From contig CM074863.1 in NCBI GenBank assembly GCA_037501455.1, positions 57,889,501-57,953,500 on the forward strand: a stretch of 64,000 nucleotides of DNA, in the 5' to 3' direction. A model generated the notes under the pieces. It did no database searches. It was not told where the DNA came from and saw only the letters and a list, made by a program, of their open reading frames with translations. The translations under genes were made by a program, and so were the position numbers. The stretch comes from Lantana camara (Eukaryota; Streptophyta; Magnoliopsida; Lamiales; Verbenaceae). Below, piece by piece: positions 12,096-22,741 of this stretch (positions are counted from its first letter, which is position 1; each line of letters starts with the position of its first letter).

Positions 12096-12323
12096 ATGGT
12101 TGGATTCCTTAGAACCCTAGTTCAGGACACTATCACCCCATACTCTCTCCCAACTGAACCAACCCTCACACAAACAAGAAAACTCAGCAAAAACCCCTGC
12201 TTTCCAGTTTTCCCATCACCTTGCAATCCTTGGAGATTTTGGAGCTCAACTCTCTTCCAACCTTCATCCAATACACAAGGTGAGTTTAAGGTTATGCTAT
12301 ACATTCATTTGTGGTTATTTTGA
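12096..12323 (+). CDS. small leader ORF with conserved N-terminus (75 codons)
   Basis: Opens at an ACCATGG context in the LTR leader and begins MVGFLRTLVQDTITPYSLPT. Related ORFs start at the homologous ATG in other LTRs: 33654-33791 (MVGLFGTLTQPTISPYPLPF) and the E LTRs (MVGGIVTLVQ...LTLTQTRKL). It crosses the putative splice donor at 12279, so a spliced mRNA would change its C-terminus. It could be an upstream ORF, or only an open stretch in conserved nucleotide sequence. No known domain. Confidence 0.3.
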   Translation: MVGFLRTLVQDTITPYSLPTEPTLTQTRKLSKNPCFPVFPSPCNPWRFWSSTLFQPSSNTQGEFKVMLYIHLWLF

Positions 12324-13606
12324 ACCATGCATCCCTAAATTTAAGCATGTATTCATGGAGATTGGATGATATGAAGGAATAGTTAGGTTTAAGTTGAAAT
12401 TCTTGATCTCATGGAATACTTGATGCTTTTGTTGGTTTTAAAGCTTGAAAGTGATTATCTTAGCTTCCTTATTTAATTTATGAGCATGTATTTTGTGGTA
12501 GTTGAGAATTGGTTGAGTTGCCATTAATGAAACTTGGAAGAAATTGAATGATTTGAATTCCCTCACTCCTTACTCACGTTCTTGATCTTAGTTGCAGCTT
12601 TGAGACTTGTTTTGAGGTGTTTTGTTGTGTCTTTATTGCCTAAACTGTAACGCCCCAATTTTCCAAACGTTCAGGTACGCACGACACGTGTGATTTTCCG
12701 AGAGTTAGGATTTATTTAATCCTTTCGTTTATTAAATTCCTACATTTTGTGATAAATTATATAAATTATATTTCAATATGATTATGTGAATTCATATCAT
12801 TGGAAAAATTATTTCAAGCCATGGAAAATATTTATCACGCAAAATAATAACCGAGAGTGTTTCAAATTACGAAATTATCCCTACTTGATTATCTTCTAAA
12901 TTTAGGGACTTAGTTGCATAGTCCTTCAAAGGGTCTAATTGATCATATTTCGAAATCATATACACTTAATTGCATAACTTAAACAATTGAAGGATTAAAG
13001 TGCAAATTATGGCAATTCACATATTTCAAAATTTGATGAATCGTTATATCATCTCCAAGCTTCCTTGCTCTCATTTCATCCAAGAACTACCAACATATTT
13101 GCTTCCTTTCACTCTCGGTTCATCCAAGCTAAAAAGGGAGAAGTGATTTTCATTCTTTTCATCAAGAATTTCAAGAAATATTGCAAGAATTAGAGCTTGA
13201 TCATCTTCATCATCTATTTTCTCCATTTCTTTTCATTTCAAGGTGGGTATATGTGTGTATTGATGATTCTTGATCATATATGAAGCTAGGGTTTGAGGTT
13301 AACTTGAATATGATGTGCTTTAGATGTTAGAAGCATGATTAGGAGGTTTAACTTGAATTAGTGCTTGAATTCTTGACATCATGGAAGGATATGGCATGAG
13401 TTGATATATGAGGAAAGCTAGTGATTATGATGATTAAGGCATAATTTCTATGTTTATATTGGGCTTTATTATTCCTAAAGCGTGCATATAAGTTTCTTTC
13501 TATAGATTATAGCATTAAGAGTTGAATTATGAGTGTTTGATGCATTTTGGGTTATGGTTCGTGTTCCCCTGTTCTTCTGCTCTGTTTTCTGCATCCTCTG
13601 TAAAAC

Positions 13607-13811
13607 GGGAACGGCCCTTCCCGTTCCCTTTGTAATTGGGGAACGGCCGTTCCCATATATTTGAACAATGTGCAGGGCGGCGAAAACGGGAACGACCGTT
13701 CCCATTTTTGGCTTGTAAGCCGGAACGGCCATTCCCATTTTCGGGGAGCCACTTCGGGTAGCTGGGAACGGCCCTTCCCATTTTGAACTAAGGGCCGGAA
13801 CGGCCGTTCCC
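13607..13811 (+). repeat. six-copy GGGAACGGCCGTTCCC palindrome cluster
   Basis: Sixteen-base palindromes at 13607, 13639, 13688, 13721, 13764 and 13796; the copy at 13639 is the perfect GGGAACGGCCGTTCCC and the others differ by one or two bases. Start-to-start spacing is 32, 49, 33, 43 and 32 bp. The GC content contrasts sharply with the AT-rich surroundings. The cluster lies between the first donor (13242) and the mini-exon (ends 14122), that is in putative intron 1. Confidence 0.92.
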
Positions 13812-14542
13812 AAACCCCTGGAGAGGCAGTATAGTTTCTGCATAAAATGTGAAATTCCATTCCTTTTCCTTTACCTTTAATTAACCCCAACATGCTATTA
13901 TATGATCAATTACATGTCATAATATGAATATATCATGCTACATTCGTGAATGCATGTCATCACATTGTATAGTTAAGTCGTGCGTCCTATTTGGTAACAT
14001 TGATGAGTTATTGTCTCACAAGTACACCATGTCCTGTTTCTTGTCCAATTACTCTCCCGGGGAGGAGATTGTGGTCAACCGAGCACGTTCACGCATCCAT
14101 GAGTCATCGTGTCGCCTGTCAAGTGAGGTTTAATTGCTAGTTACTTAGAACCCGTATAACCTTACGTGACTTTTGGGCCAAACGGTATAAATATAGATAT
14201 TTACAAGTGTTTCTAAACTCTCAAGTCATGTTCTTTAAAAGTAAACCGTGTTCATTGAAAGCAAGTTATGTTCCTGAAAGCAAATCGTGTATCGTGTTAC
14301 AAGCAAGCCATGTACCATGTTATCGTGATTGAACCGTGATCGTGTTTGGTGAATTATCGTGTGTCATGTATTATGGGCCCGAGGGTGAGTGTTCGAGACA
14401 ACTGGGAAAGCATAGGGCTAACGGGTAACTCACACACCTCTCTCAAACCGTGGGGATGCCCCCTGAATCCACCAGGAGGTTTGGTGGAGGAAGGAGTCCC
14501 GTACGTGGGAGTCATGTTCCCGACGTGCAACGTGATATCGTG

Positions 14543-14571
14543 GGTGGTTAGGGCCTTGCAAACCCACCACC
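14543..14571 (+). other. LTR hairpin with TTGCAA loop (LTR C)
   Basis: Arms GGTGG..AGGG and CCCA.CCACC enclose the loop CCTTGCAAA. The arms differ from those at 19840 (TTA in one arm, CA in the other), but GGTGG/CCACC and GGG/CCC pairing and the self-complementary TTGCAA are kept. Confidence 0.65.
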
Positions 14572-15048
14572 ATTAGAGAAAGGAGAATTTTGTGTTATTG
14601 ATCGTGTGCACTATAATGACTCGTGTGATAACCTAATTAAATGAAAGTGTAATTCTTGTTCAGTGTCGAGGTTGGTTGGAGATCGTGCACGCCCCTCGCC
14701 AGGGCCACTGATTGTTATAATAAACGTGATTGTCGTGTTAAAGTTGATAGTTGTAATCTCGGGCGAGTTTTATGTTATTCTTGCACTTATATTATTTTAG
14801 TTACAAAACCTTACCCGAGGTTATAACTTGCATGTTATCTGCGCTAATATGTATCTATGCCCCTCACTCAGTCTTCCATAGACTGACGCCTCCACCTTTC
14901 AGGTTATTGCAGGTGCACGCTAGGCGGGAGTCGAGTCATGTCAAGTTCAGTCCATGTAGTCGAGTCAATCACGGTGCATGTGGTTTATCGTTGTTTAGAG
15001 TTGTTATTATAGTTACTTGTTATTTATATTCGGAATCAAGGTAAGTTT

Positions 15049-15330
15049 ATGTAGCACCCCTTACACTTGGAGGTGCCACACCCCCGCACTATAGGTCAAT
15101 CCACATACGAAACGAGCAATCCGTACATGAACTAACCTATAGCGAACGGGTGACAATGCAATAAACGACAAGCTAGGCGGGGTTAATGTATACATGCAAC
15201 GAGTGAAAACGGAAGCATAAACTATTCACTATCAACTATAATTATTAAACATGTCAGGACATTTGTCGTTTGCCAAGTAAAATAAAATATGGTCTAGCTT
15301 TACATATCAATACATGCGTAATTATTTAAT
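15049..15330 (-). mobile_element. short minus-strand LTR fragment (U5 end)
   Basis: Starts TGTAGCACCCCTTACACTTG, with CACACCCCCGCACTATAGG, GCGAACGGGTGAC and AAGCTAGGCGGGG. Sequence past about 15330 reads as plus-strand LTR interior, so the boundary is approximate. Confidence 0.65.
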
Positions 15331-16022
15331 TCATGTTGAATGCATTGATTGTTCATTTCTTATTCTAGTGTTGAGTGTATATATATGTATATGATTAGTA
15401 CATGGAACTCTTGTAGATATGTGGTAAGAGAATTGCATGCATGTGTTTTATATATGTGTGTTATATGTTGTTGTTTTCATGTTGGGTACGAACATATATA
15501 TATGTAATAAATGCATGCACCTTTATATTGTATATATATATATATAATTGCATGCATTTATTTCATATATGTTTGCATGCAATGTGTATTTAATTTCATT
15601 TTTTTGTTAATTATTGCATGCTTCTGTACGTATAGATAAATATATATATTTAGGTATGATTTTATATATATATTATTTAAATGCATGATTAATTATAAAG
15701 ATTAAGTATTGTTCAATTTATTTAATTTTTAGAATTTAATTGTTACCTATTTCGTGTTATTTAATTTTTGATCATGACTTGAACGTTTTTTTGTCTATTT
15801 TCTAATTGTAAACGTGAAATAGTACGTGTTTTGATTGTTATATGAAATGTTAGGTTATGAACTTGAATGAATATTAACGCTTCCTTGAACGAACGAATGG
15901 CTTGTTTATATGATTTAAGAGACATTAATCGTGCACATGAGCATTTTCATGACATAATATCACCTCTTATGCATTCATATCATGTTCATTTCATTGTCGA
16001 GCGTCTTTTTTTCTTTGCACAG

Positions 16023-16089
16023 ACCCAGGTCTAGTTGGAGAAGAAGGCGAGCAGTGAGGCTCTTCTTGCTAGTTCTTTTGTCTTTCAAG
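16023..16089 (+). other. putative mini-exon 2, 67 nt
   Basis: Acceptor TTTTTTTCTTTGCACAG upstream and donor TTTCAAG|GTGGGT downstream, both close to consensus. Confidence 0.65.
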
Positions 16090-16438
16090 GTGGGTTTCTC
16101 TTCTATTTAGATAAACGACACTATATATATTCCCAATGTGAAGCAGTTTAAGCCAAAATTAATATATATATATATCGAGTCTTTGAAAGAGTCTATGATT
16201 TTAATGTTAAGCCTTTTCTTTATTTGAACACCCTACCTAAATGTTTTGGCGAGTATTGACTAATCTGATTGGGGCCCGAGACTTAGTGTACGTGGCTATC
16301 CGGGGAAGCACGGGCTGACGGTGAACCCGTACACTAGTTTCACCAAACTACAGAGTCCGGAACTCACTAGGAGATTAGTGAGGAAAGGAAGCTGAGTGCC
16401 TTTGGGGAACTCATCAAACCCCTCTAGCCAATGACTGA

Positions 16439-16467
16439 GGTGGCCGGGCTTTGCAAACCCGTCCACC
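16439..16467 (+). other. LTR hairpin with TTTGCAAA loop
   Basis: Arms GGTGGCCGGG and CCCGTCCACC pair at nine of ten positions (one C-T mismatch). The loop CTTTGCAAA contains the eight-base palindrome TTTGCAAA. It is followed by GCCCGGAGGAAG, conserved in all copies. Confidence 0.75.
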
Positions 16468-18249
16468 GCCCGGAGGAAGAAGGGGATTATATGAATGATT
16501 ATGAATGATCGAATGATTATGATTGATCAATTGATTGAGCACGAAAGAATGTATGCACGAAAACTTAAATTAACACTTTAATGGTTACACGAGGTGGAGG
16601 TTGGAGACTTAGCCTTCTCGTCGTGCTCACGTATAACCTATTGATTTATTATGGAAATGAGAGTTATAAACCCGTTTGATGACTTCTTGTTTACCCATTT
16701 GGAAAATTGTTCAAAAACCTCTTTTGGGATTATAACATGCATGAATGTGTTTAATTTCCGTATTACTTATATATATATATTGACTTGTTTTTATACCCAC
16801 AAGTCTCCTTTAGACTAAACCCGGTTTGTTTTCAGTTGTGTTGTGCTGTGAGTGGAGCTAGGTGGGAATTCGAGTCTGTAACACCCCAAACGGAGGATGC
16901 CACATCCCCCGCACTGAGACCCAGACCCGGTCACGAAATGGAAAGTCAATGCCCGAATCCGAATCAAAGCGAACGGGAGACCAACTCACACACTAGGCTA
17001 AGCGGATCTAACTCGACAGACTCAGAGTGCGGAAGCAATTTAAACAATTATCATCAGATAGCGGAACCAATTAAATCAACGTACAAAATAAGTGACGGGT
17101 TCAACTAGCATAGATACCTAGTCCCGAATATCAGATCATCGCAACGTAATAAACCAATATAAGTATCAGTAGAATAGCTAATTACATCCAAATGTTAGCA
17201 TACTAACCCCACACGGGTTTAAGTCTAAGTAGAGCATAAAACATAATCTCCAAAAGCGAAATAAGAATACATAACATAAATAGAGTATGTGACAAATGCA
17301 TCTTAACACCAACTAAACCGACAAGTGTGACCCAGAAGACTCACATCCGCCTAGCTCAAGCCAAAAGAAACCTGCAACTAAAAGATAAAATGAGGTGTTA
17401 GTCAACTGACTGAGTGAGGGGGCTAACGCACACCCACTGTATATATATAGAGCATAGCACATATCAGAAGGGTGGACTCATGAACCGGAGATAGGTGTTG
17501 CATACCAAAAACATTTCCAAAAGTACCCAAAAGATAGTTATAAGTATAAGCTTTAGAAAACATTTCAGAACTCTATCTCGATTCATGATTCCCAGACAGA
17601 ACAGATCACATGCTCGGCGAGTACGAGCTTCCAACCTTTACTCCTCAGAACATATCAAAACATAAAATACCAAATCAATCCAACCGTCACACCAATGATG
17701 GAGGAGATGTACCGTCCCCAAACCATCCATAACAGACATACCCTCAAGGGGTAGCGAACCCACAAGAGTCCTCCCCGGCCTTAGCCAAACGCTCGAGATA
17801 CCACACCTTCCCTACAGCACGGGTCGCTTGAAGATATCTCAAATGGAACTACACACAGACCTATCCCTGACTGTCCTATACCGTCCCAGGGCCGTCTATC
17901 CCATAGTTCCTTGGATCCACAACAGGACAGAACAGAACAGAACATACGTCAATCTTTCATGGCAATCTCGCTACAGAATCATAACATAACTGAATTTTAC
18001 AAAATAGCTTACATATGCTTCAAAACTGGTTTTTATATATATTCCTACGCTGTAGGGATAGCCCGCCCACGCAGGACTCACATACTTACACTCCCACGCT
18101 GCATGCCCACGGAGAAGTGCAAGCATAAGATCATAAAAATATCATATTCAACATATACATAACTATTGTAAGGTATACTAGTATGCAGGGGTAGAAATCA
18201 GCATGTAAAGGCCATAGGTCGCATAACTATACAAAATCCTAAACCTCAC

Positions 18250-18322
18250 CTCGTGAGAGTAGAGTCTGAGAGTGTGAAGGGCCAAACACTCTAAACCTCG
18301 GGCCCACCGCCGGCACCAAACT
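18250..18322 (-). other. putative mini-exon 2 (LTR B), 73 nt
   Basis: Minus strand: acceptor TTGTCACAG, donor ACGAG|GTGAGG. Intron 2 is 878 nt (17372-18249); intron 1, with the chromovirus removed, is about 1.1 kb. The chromovirus inserted into this intron 1. Confidence 0.65.
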
Positions 18323-19839
18323 CTGTGACAAGACATACAGAAGCCCAGACTTAGACTCTATATGAACCAAACAAGACGCACGGCGTTGCTCAACATGATC
18401 GTGGTTATGCATAAGTGTTCATGTTGTGCTTGGATAAGGTGTCGTGGTCATTCAAGGCATATCAATGCTCAACAAAGTTATATTTACAAGCAACCATCAT
18501 GCAATTCCATATCCAAAGATGCAAGATCAATTTAGAAAGTCAATGTATTCAAAAAATGCATATTAAATCATCCAATGTCACAGGGTTCAATTATAATATT
18601 AGAATTAAGCATCAAGTTCATGACGAGTTGTAAAGTGCATAAGTAAGAGCAACTTGATCATATAAACATACAAAGTTGTTGTACGTAGATAGCATGCTTG
18701 ATACAAATAAAGAGTGCATTTAATTCACTTAAGATCATATTTTACAACTTCACAACATGTTTGGTACACAAGCTCAAGTCACATTCATAGTTTCATAAAT
18801 ATTACACTAACATCCCCTAAGTTGATTACTAAGCATAATTGTTCGTTTAAAGTGTTTATACAATTATTCAACTAGGAATTAATTACTTACAAGCATGACA
18901 ATTATCAATTTATCATAATTCATAATACACCATTTTCAAGTAGTAAGAGTAAATCAAGATATTACAATTCTAACTCCTGTCATGCATCAAGTCTTAAGTT
19001 ATTCAAGCATCTTTCATGTATCTCAATTTTATATTTGAAACACAATTTACAACAAACATTGTAGCACCCGAGCGTGAGGTACCACATCCCCCGCACCGGG
19101 ACCCGACCCGTATATGAAATGGAAGTCCATACACGTGCCAAATCCACGGCGAACGGGGACACAACAAACCCGCTATGCTAGGCGGGACTAACCCTTAAAC
19201 GAATCAACTCAAGAAACATAAAATCAGAGTTACAATAAACGCGGAAGCAAGAATAACATAGCATATATACAATGAGCCACCAAGCTCCAAAAACAGATAT
19301 ACAAGAGCATTCCAATATTCAACGGCGCTCAAGGCCTACAATAATCATAACGCTCCAAGCTATACTACGATCAAATACAAAAGTAATGAGAGTATGAACG
19401 TATGAGACTGAAAAGAAGTGCTAAACATAAATGCAAGACCTAGACGACTGGTATTCCCGCCTAGCACTCCTATACCTGCACAAAACAACTGAAAACAACC
19501 GGGTTCAGTCTAAAAGAGACTGGTGGGTATAAAACGGGGCATAAGATATATAATATCGCATAAATTAAACACATACATGCAAGCCCTAATCCCGTGTGAA
19601 GTTTGATAAGAATTTACCAAGTGGTTAAAACAAAAGAAAACATCCACGGGATTACGACGTTCATATTCATTCATAATTGATCATAAGGGTTTGTGGCCTG
19701 GCGAGTGGGCGTGCACAATCTCCAACCTACTCCTCGTGTAATCATAATCAATTATTCAATTATTCATTATCATACATAAATCTTTTGTGCTCATAAATAC
19801 ATGATCATAATCATTCATATACACCTTCTTCCTCCGGGT

Positions 19840-19868
19840 GGTGGACGGGCTTGCAAGACCCGGCCACC
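19840..19868 (-). other. LTR hairpin with CTTGCAAG loop (chromovirus 3' LTR)
   Basis: Element-sense arms GGTGGCCGGG and CCCGTCCACC pair at nine of ten positions, and the loop TCTTGCAAG contains the eight-base palindrome CTTGCAAG. A stem with a self-complementary loop is the form of retroviral dimer-initiation (kissing) hairpins; that role here is inference. It lies in putative intron 2. Confidence 0.75.
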
Positions 19869-20225
19869 AGTTCATACATAGGCCAATGGGGGTACATGAA
19901 TCCCCCAAGGGCACTCAGCTCCCATTCCTCGCTAAAACTCCTAGCGAGGGCCGGTATCACCGTAGTTTGGTTGGGACTAGTATATGGGATCCCCGTCAGC
20001 CCTTGCTTCCTCGGTTAGCCACATATACTAAGTCCCGGGGCCCGTGCAATCATAATCATAAATATCTCGCCAAACATAAGGTAGGGTTTCATAATTAAAA
20101 GGGGGTCATACGTTTGAAATCATTTACCCGAAATGACTCGATTTATATAAATATACTATTTTGGCTTAAAACCTTTCACATAAGGGATATACCAGGTCAC
20201 TTTAACTATTAGAAGAAAAACCCAC

Positions 20226-20292
20226 CTTTACCAAAGCAAAAGAAAGGTACAAGCGTCTCAATGCTCGCCCTCGTCTCCGACCAAACCCGAAT
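20226..20292 (-). other. putative mini-exon 2 (chromovirus 3' LTR), 67 nt
   Basis: Minus strand: acceptor TTTTCTTTTGCACAG, donor GGTAAAG|GTGGGT. Absent from the 5' LTR because of the deletion. Confidence 0.65.
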
Positions 20293-20756
20293 CTGTGCAA
20301 AAGAAAAGGTATGAGACTCAATGACCACATATGACGCTCGGCAATGAAGTGACTATGACATGAATGCATAAATGATCATGTTATATCATAAAAATGTTCA
20401 TGTGCACTATTAAGAAATTTAAAACATATAATCAAATCATTCGTTCATATATTTCATTCAATTTCATAAATTCATAAATTCATAAATTCATAAATTCACA
20501 TAAATTTCATAAATTCATAACATTCATAATGCATATCAATTAATCCAAGAATTCATTTAATAACCATAGCAAGTAATATTCACATTTAGGAATAAAATAA
20601 ATAAAACGTTTAATCAATAATCGGTAAATTAAATACGCGAAATAGAAATCAATTAATTTCAAAAATTGAATTAAATCAAATAATATTTGAAATATATAAT
20701 AAATATATATAATATATAATCAATTAACATATATAATATAACATATATATATAATA

Positions 20757-20781
20757 ACATATGTATATATAATATATATGT

Positions 20782-20816
<35 letters not shown>
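20757..20816. repeat. (TA)n microsatellite tract in the chromovirus LTR
   Basis: Near-pure TA run at about 20785-20814 within a longer ATAT-rich stretch, in putative intron 1. Open frames through it are low-complexity artefacts. Confidence 0.85.
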
Positions 20817-20821
<5 letters not shown>

Positions 20822-21028
20822 GTACACACACATGAACACACCCATACATGCATTTATATATATATTACATGCATAATATGTATACTATATATTATACACA
20901 TGCATGCAATTACTCCAACCTCACAGCCATGCATGCTCACGTACACACACAGCACAAAACACAACCATGCATACAAATACACAGCAGCCATCCCAGGAAA
21001 TGCAGCAAAACAGTTCAAGAGAAACGGG

Positions 21029-21112
21029 GTGACACCCCCGTGTCACCTCCCAAGCCTAGACCGAGACACCCCCGTTACACGCCGAAAAAGCAACAACGAC
21101 ACCCCCGTGTCG
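21029..21112 (-). repeat. palindrome cluster GTGACACCCCCGTGTCAC (chromovirus LTR)
   Basis: Three copies: GTGACACCCCCGTGTCAC (21029-21046), a decayed one at 21063-21080, and CGACACCCCCGTGTCG (21097-21112), about 34 bp apart. Same motif class as in the E and G LTRs, which are different families. Lies in putative intron 1. Confidence 0.88.
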
Positions 21113-22076
21113 CACACCAGCAGGCTCCCCTGTTATGGCAGCAAATAACGCAGAAACAGGGCAGCCATTCCCAGCAAGAAAGAAGGCAACAAAGGCAGAT
21201 AAACTAGGTAAAAATGCAACAAAAACTCAGTCACAACACACACCACAAAGCCACGAACATGACAGCAAAAGAAGGAAGGAAATTATAGCAGTTGACAACA
21301 ACCAAAGCAGCGTGAAAAACAGGGCAAAACTCGAAGAAAAACAGGGTATGCTTACTCTCAACTAATCCGACTCAGTTCAGGTCCATAAGGCCATCAAATG
21401 TGCAGCAAAACATCATAAATCCAACACATAATTCAGTTCCAAACAAGCTCAAACGAGACAGCAACCGTGCGTGACATTCATGTGGAATTTTCTCAAAAAG
21501 TCATAAATGATATCTCATAAATATCTCAACCACCATGAAATCAATGACCATAAATGATATGAGGGTGTCAAAACAATCAATCTCAAGCTTGGAATCAATC
21601 AAAACCAACAAGAATCGAAAGAGATCAGGAAAATGCCCAAAATACTCCATTTTCGGAAAAACAGTCCAGAATTGATGAAACCATGCTCAAATTCATGAAT
21701 GAAAGGATGAAAATGATCAGAAATAAACATATAATACAATCCTAAACTTACCTTGTTGAATGGAAGAAGTTTGGATGAGATTTGAGCTCCAAAATCTCCA
21801 AGGGATGAAGGGTTACGGGACTGGAATGAAGAGCAGTAGCTTTGGCTGAGTTTTGGGGATTGTGAGAGGGTTAGCTTGGTTAGGGCTTGATATGTCATGA
21901 TAGGTGGTTGAGTTTGGTTAGAGTTTGGATAAGATATGGCTAATTTTGCACAGCAAGGTCAAATTGGTCGCCGATTCGTTTTTCGGTTGGATTTCGGAGT
22001 TTCAAATGACTTAGGAAAAATATAAGGCTAAGTTTACTAAACTCGAATATTCGTTACGAGTTCAGCGGAGTTGACG

Positions 22077-22109
22077 GAACTCGAATCCGAGTTCCCGAGC
22101 TCAAGATAT
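22077..22109 (-). promoter_or_regulatory. conserved U3 island core (chromovirus 3' LTR)
   Basis: GAACTCGAATCCGAGTTC followed by CCGAGCTCAAGATAT on the plus strand. The heptamer arms GAACTCG and CGAGTTC flank four bases. Confidence 0.65.
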
Positions 22110-22708
22110 TAAATTCAGAACCAAGGGTACGCTAAGTGCTCGTTAGCCCCCGATTTGGTTCCTCGAATCAAATTAAATTCGTTGACATAACAAATAAATA
22201 CGAAAACATAAACCGAGCATATAAGCATATTCATAACACATATATTTACGACATACTATAAATTCGTGGCAATTCGATATCATTTCATACAAGAACGAAG
22301 CTCAAAATTAATAATATGCTCAAACCATGCAATTCATGCATAAATTATAAAATTCCATGCAAAAATTATAATTCCCATGCAAAATTTAAATAAATAAATA
22401 AATTCTAATATTAAATAAATTAAATTAGGTCACGTAATTAATTAACTAAAACATGATTAATTAACATAACACTTAATTAGCATAATCATTAAATTAATAA
22501 TAATATAAATAAACATATACATATATATACTTATATTACGAAATATATATAGAATTAATAATATTAAATTAAAAAAATTATAATATAATAAAATAAAATA
22601 ATAACAATTATAATAAAATTAAATATAAAACACGTAAAAACAATTAAATCGCGCAATTTGGTAAACACATACGTCGTACCTTTACGTCCGAAAAGTCGGG
22701 GCGTTACA

Positions 22709-22722
22709 ATCTCTCCCCCTTA
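22709..22722 (-). other. polypurine tract (chromovirus)
   Basis: Element-sense AAGGGGGAGAGAT directly abuts the 3' LTR, where plus-strand DNA priming is expected. Nearly the same tract abuts the 3' LTRs at 34579 and 52818. Confidence 0.9.
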
Positions 22723-22741
22723 AAAGAATCCGTCCTCGGAT

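Larger units (their letters stand above)
11428..12645 (+). mobile_element. plus-strand LTR fragment (U3 and leader)
   Basis: Begins near GACGCCCCGATATTTAGG, whose following GTATGACGTATG and GCGCGAATTAATTG match the reverse complement of the LTR end at 34500-34579. It contains the U3 island (11893-11924), the leader with ACCATGG (12094) and CTTGGAGATTTTGGAGCTC, and a donor CACAAG|GTGAGT (exon end 12279). It is interrupted at 12646 by another plus-strand LTR preceded by TAAAC. The first bases are damaged (TTAAG instead of TGTAA). Confidence 0.75.
12646..15048 (+). mobile_element. plus-strand LTR 'C', 3' end lost
   Basis: Starts TGTAACGCCCCAATTTTCC, flanked on the left by TAAAC. It carries a leader with donor TTTCAAG|GTGGGT (exon end 13242), six palindromes (13607-13811), a second donor CTGTCAA|GTGAGG (14122), the hairpin (14543-14571), and an acceptor TTATTGCAG|GT (exon 3 from 14913) followed by CTAGGCGGGA. 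The mini-exon acceptor near 14050 lacks its AG. The LTR breaks at 15048 where a minus-strand LTR fragment begins, so its U5 end and right TSD are missing. Confidence 0.82.
15331..16876 (+). mobile_element. plus-strand LTR fragment, left half (host of solo LTR B)
   Basis: AT-rich LTR interior, then a mini-exon (16023-16089), the GGGCCCGAGACTTAGTG...GGCTATCCGGGGAAGCACGGG block, the hairpin (16439-16467) and the start of exon 3. It is split at 16876 by solo LTR B and continues at 31070. The expected GCAG acceptor reads GCTG, so it is mutated. The mini-exon is 67 nt, as in the chromovirus LTR, which suggests the same family in opposite orientation. Confidence 0.75.
19060..22708 (-). repeat. chromovirus 3' LTR, full length (3649 bp)
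   Basis: Plus-strand ends TGTAGCACCCGAGCG and GGGGCGTTACA. In element sense: U3 island (22077-22109), leader with donor TTCAACAAG|GTAAGT (exon end 21752), palindromes (21029-21112), (TA)n (20757-20816), mini-exon (20226-20292), hairpin (19840-19868), acceptor TTTTGTGCAG|GT (exon 3 from 19475). Intron 1 would be 1459 nt and intron 2 750 nt. The leader ORF here starts MTYQALTKLTLSQSPKLSQS (21599-21898) and runs through the donor. Confidence 0.93.

Noticed and set aside
13475..13893. Overlapping minus-strand ORFs of 84-122 codons with GNGRS / WERPFP repeats
   Set aside because: They arise from the GGGAACGGCCGTTCCC palindrome cluster; three frames are open at once.
20671..20853. 60-codon ORF rich in Ile/Tyr
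   Set aside because: Translation of the (TA)n microsatellite. The ORFs at 46877-47222 and 60746-61095 are rejected for the same reason.
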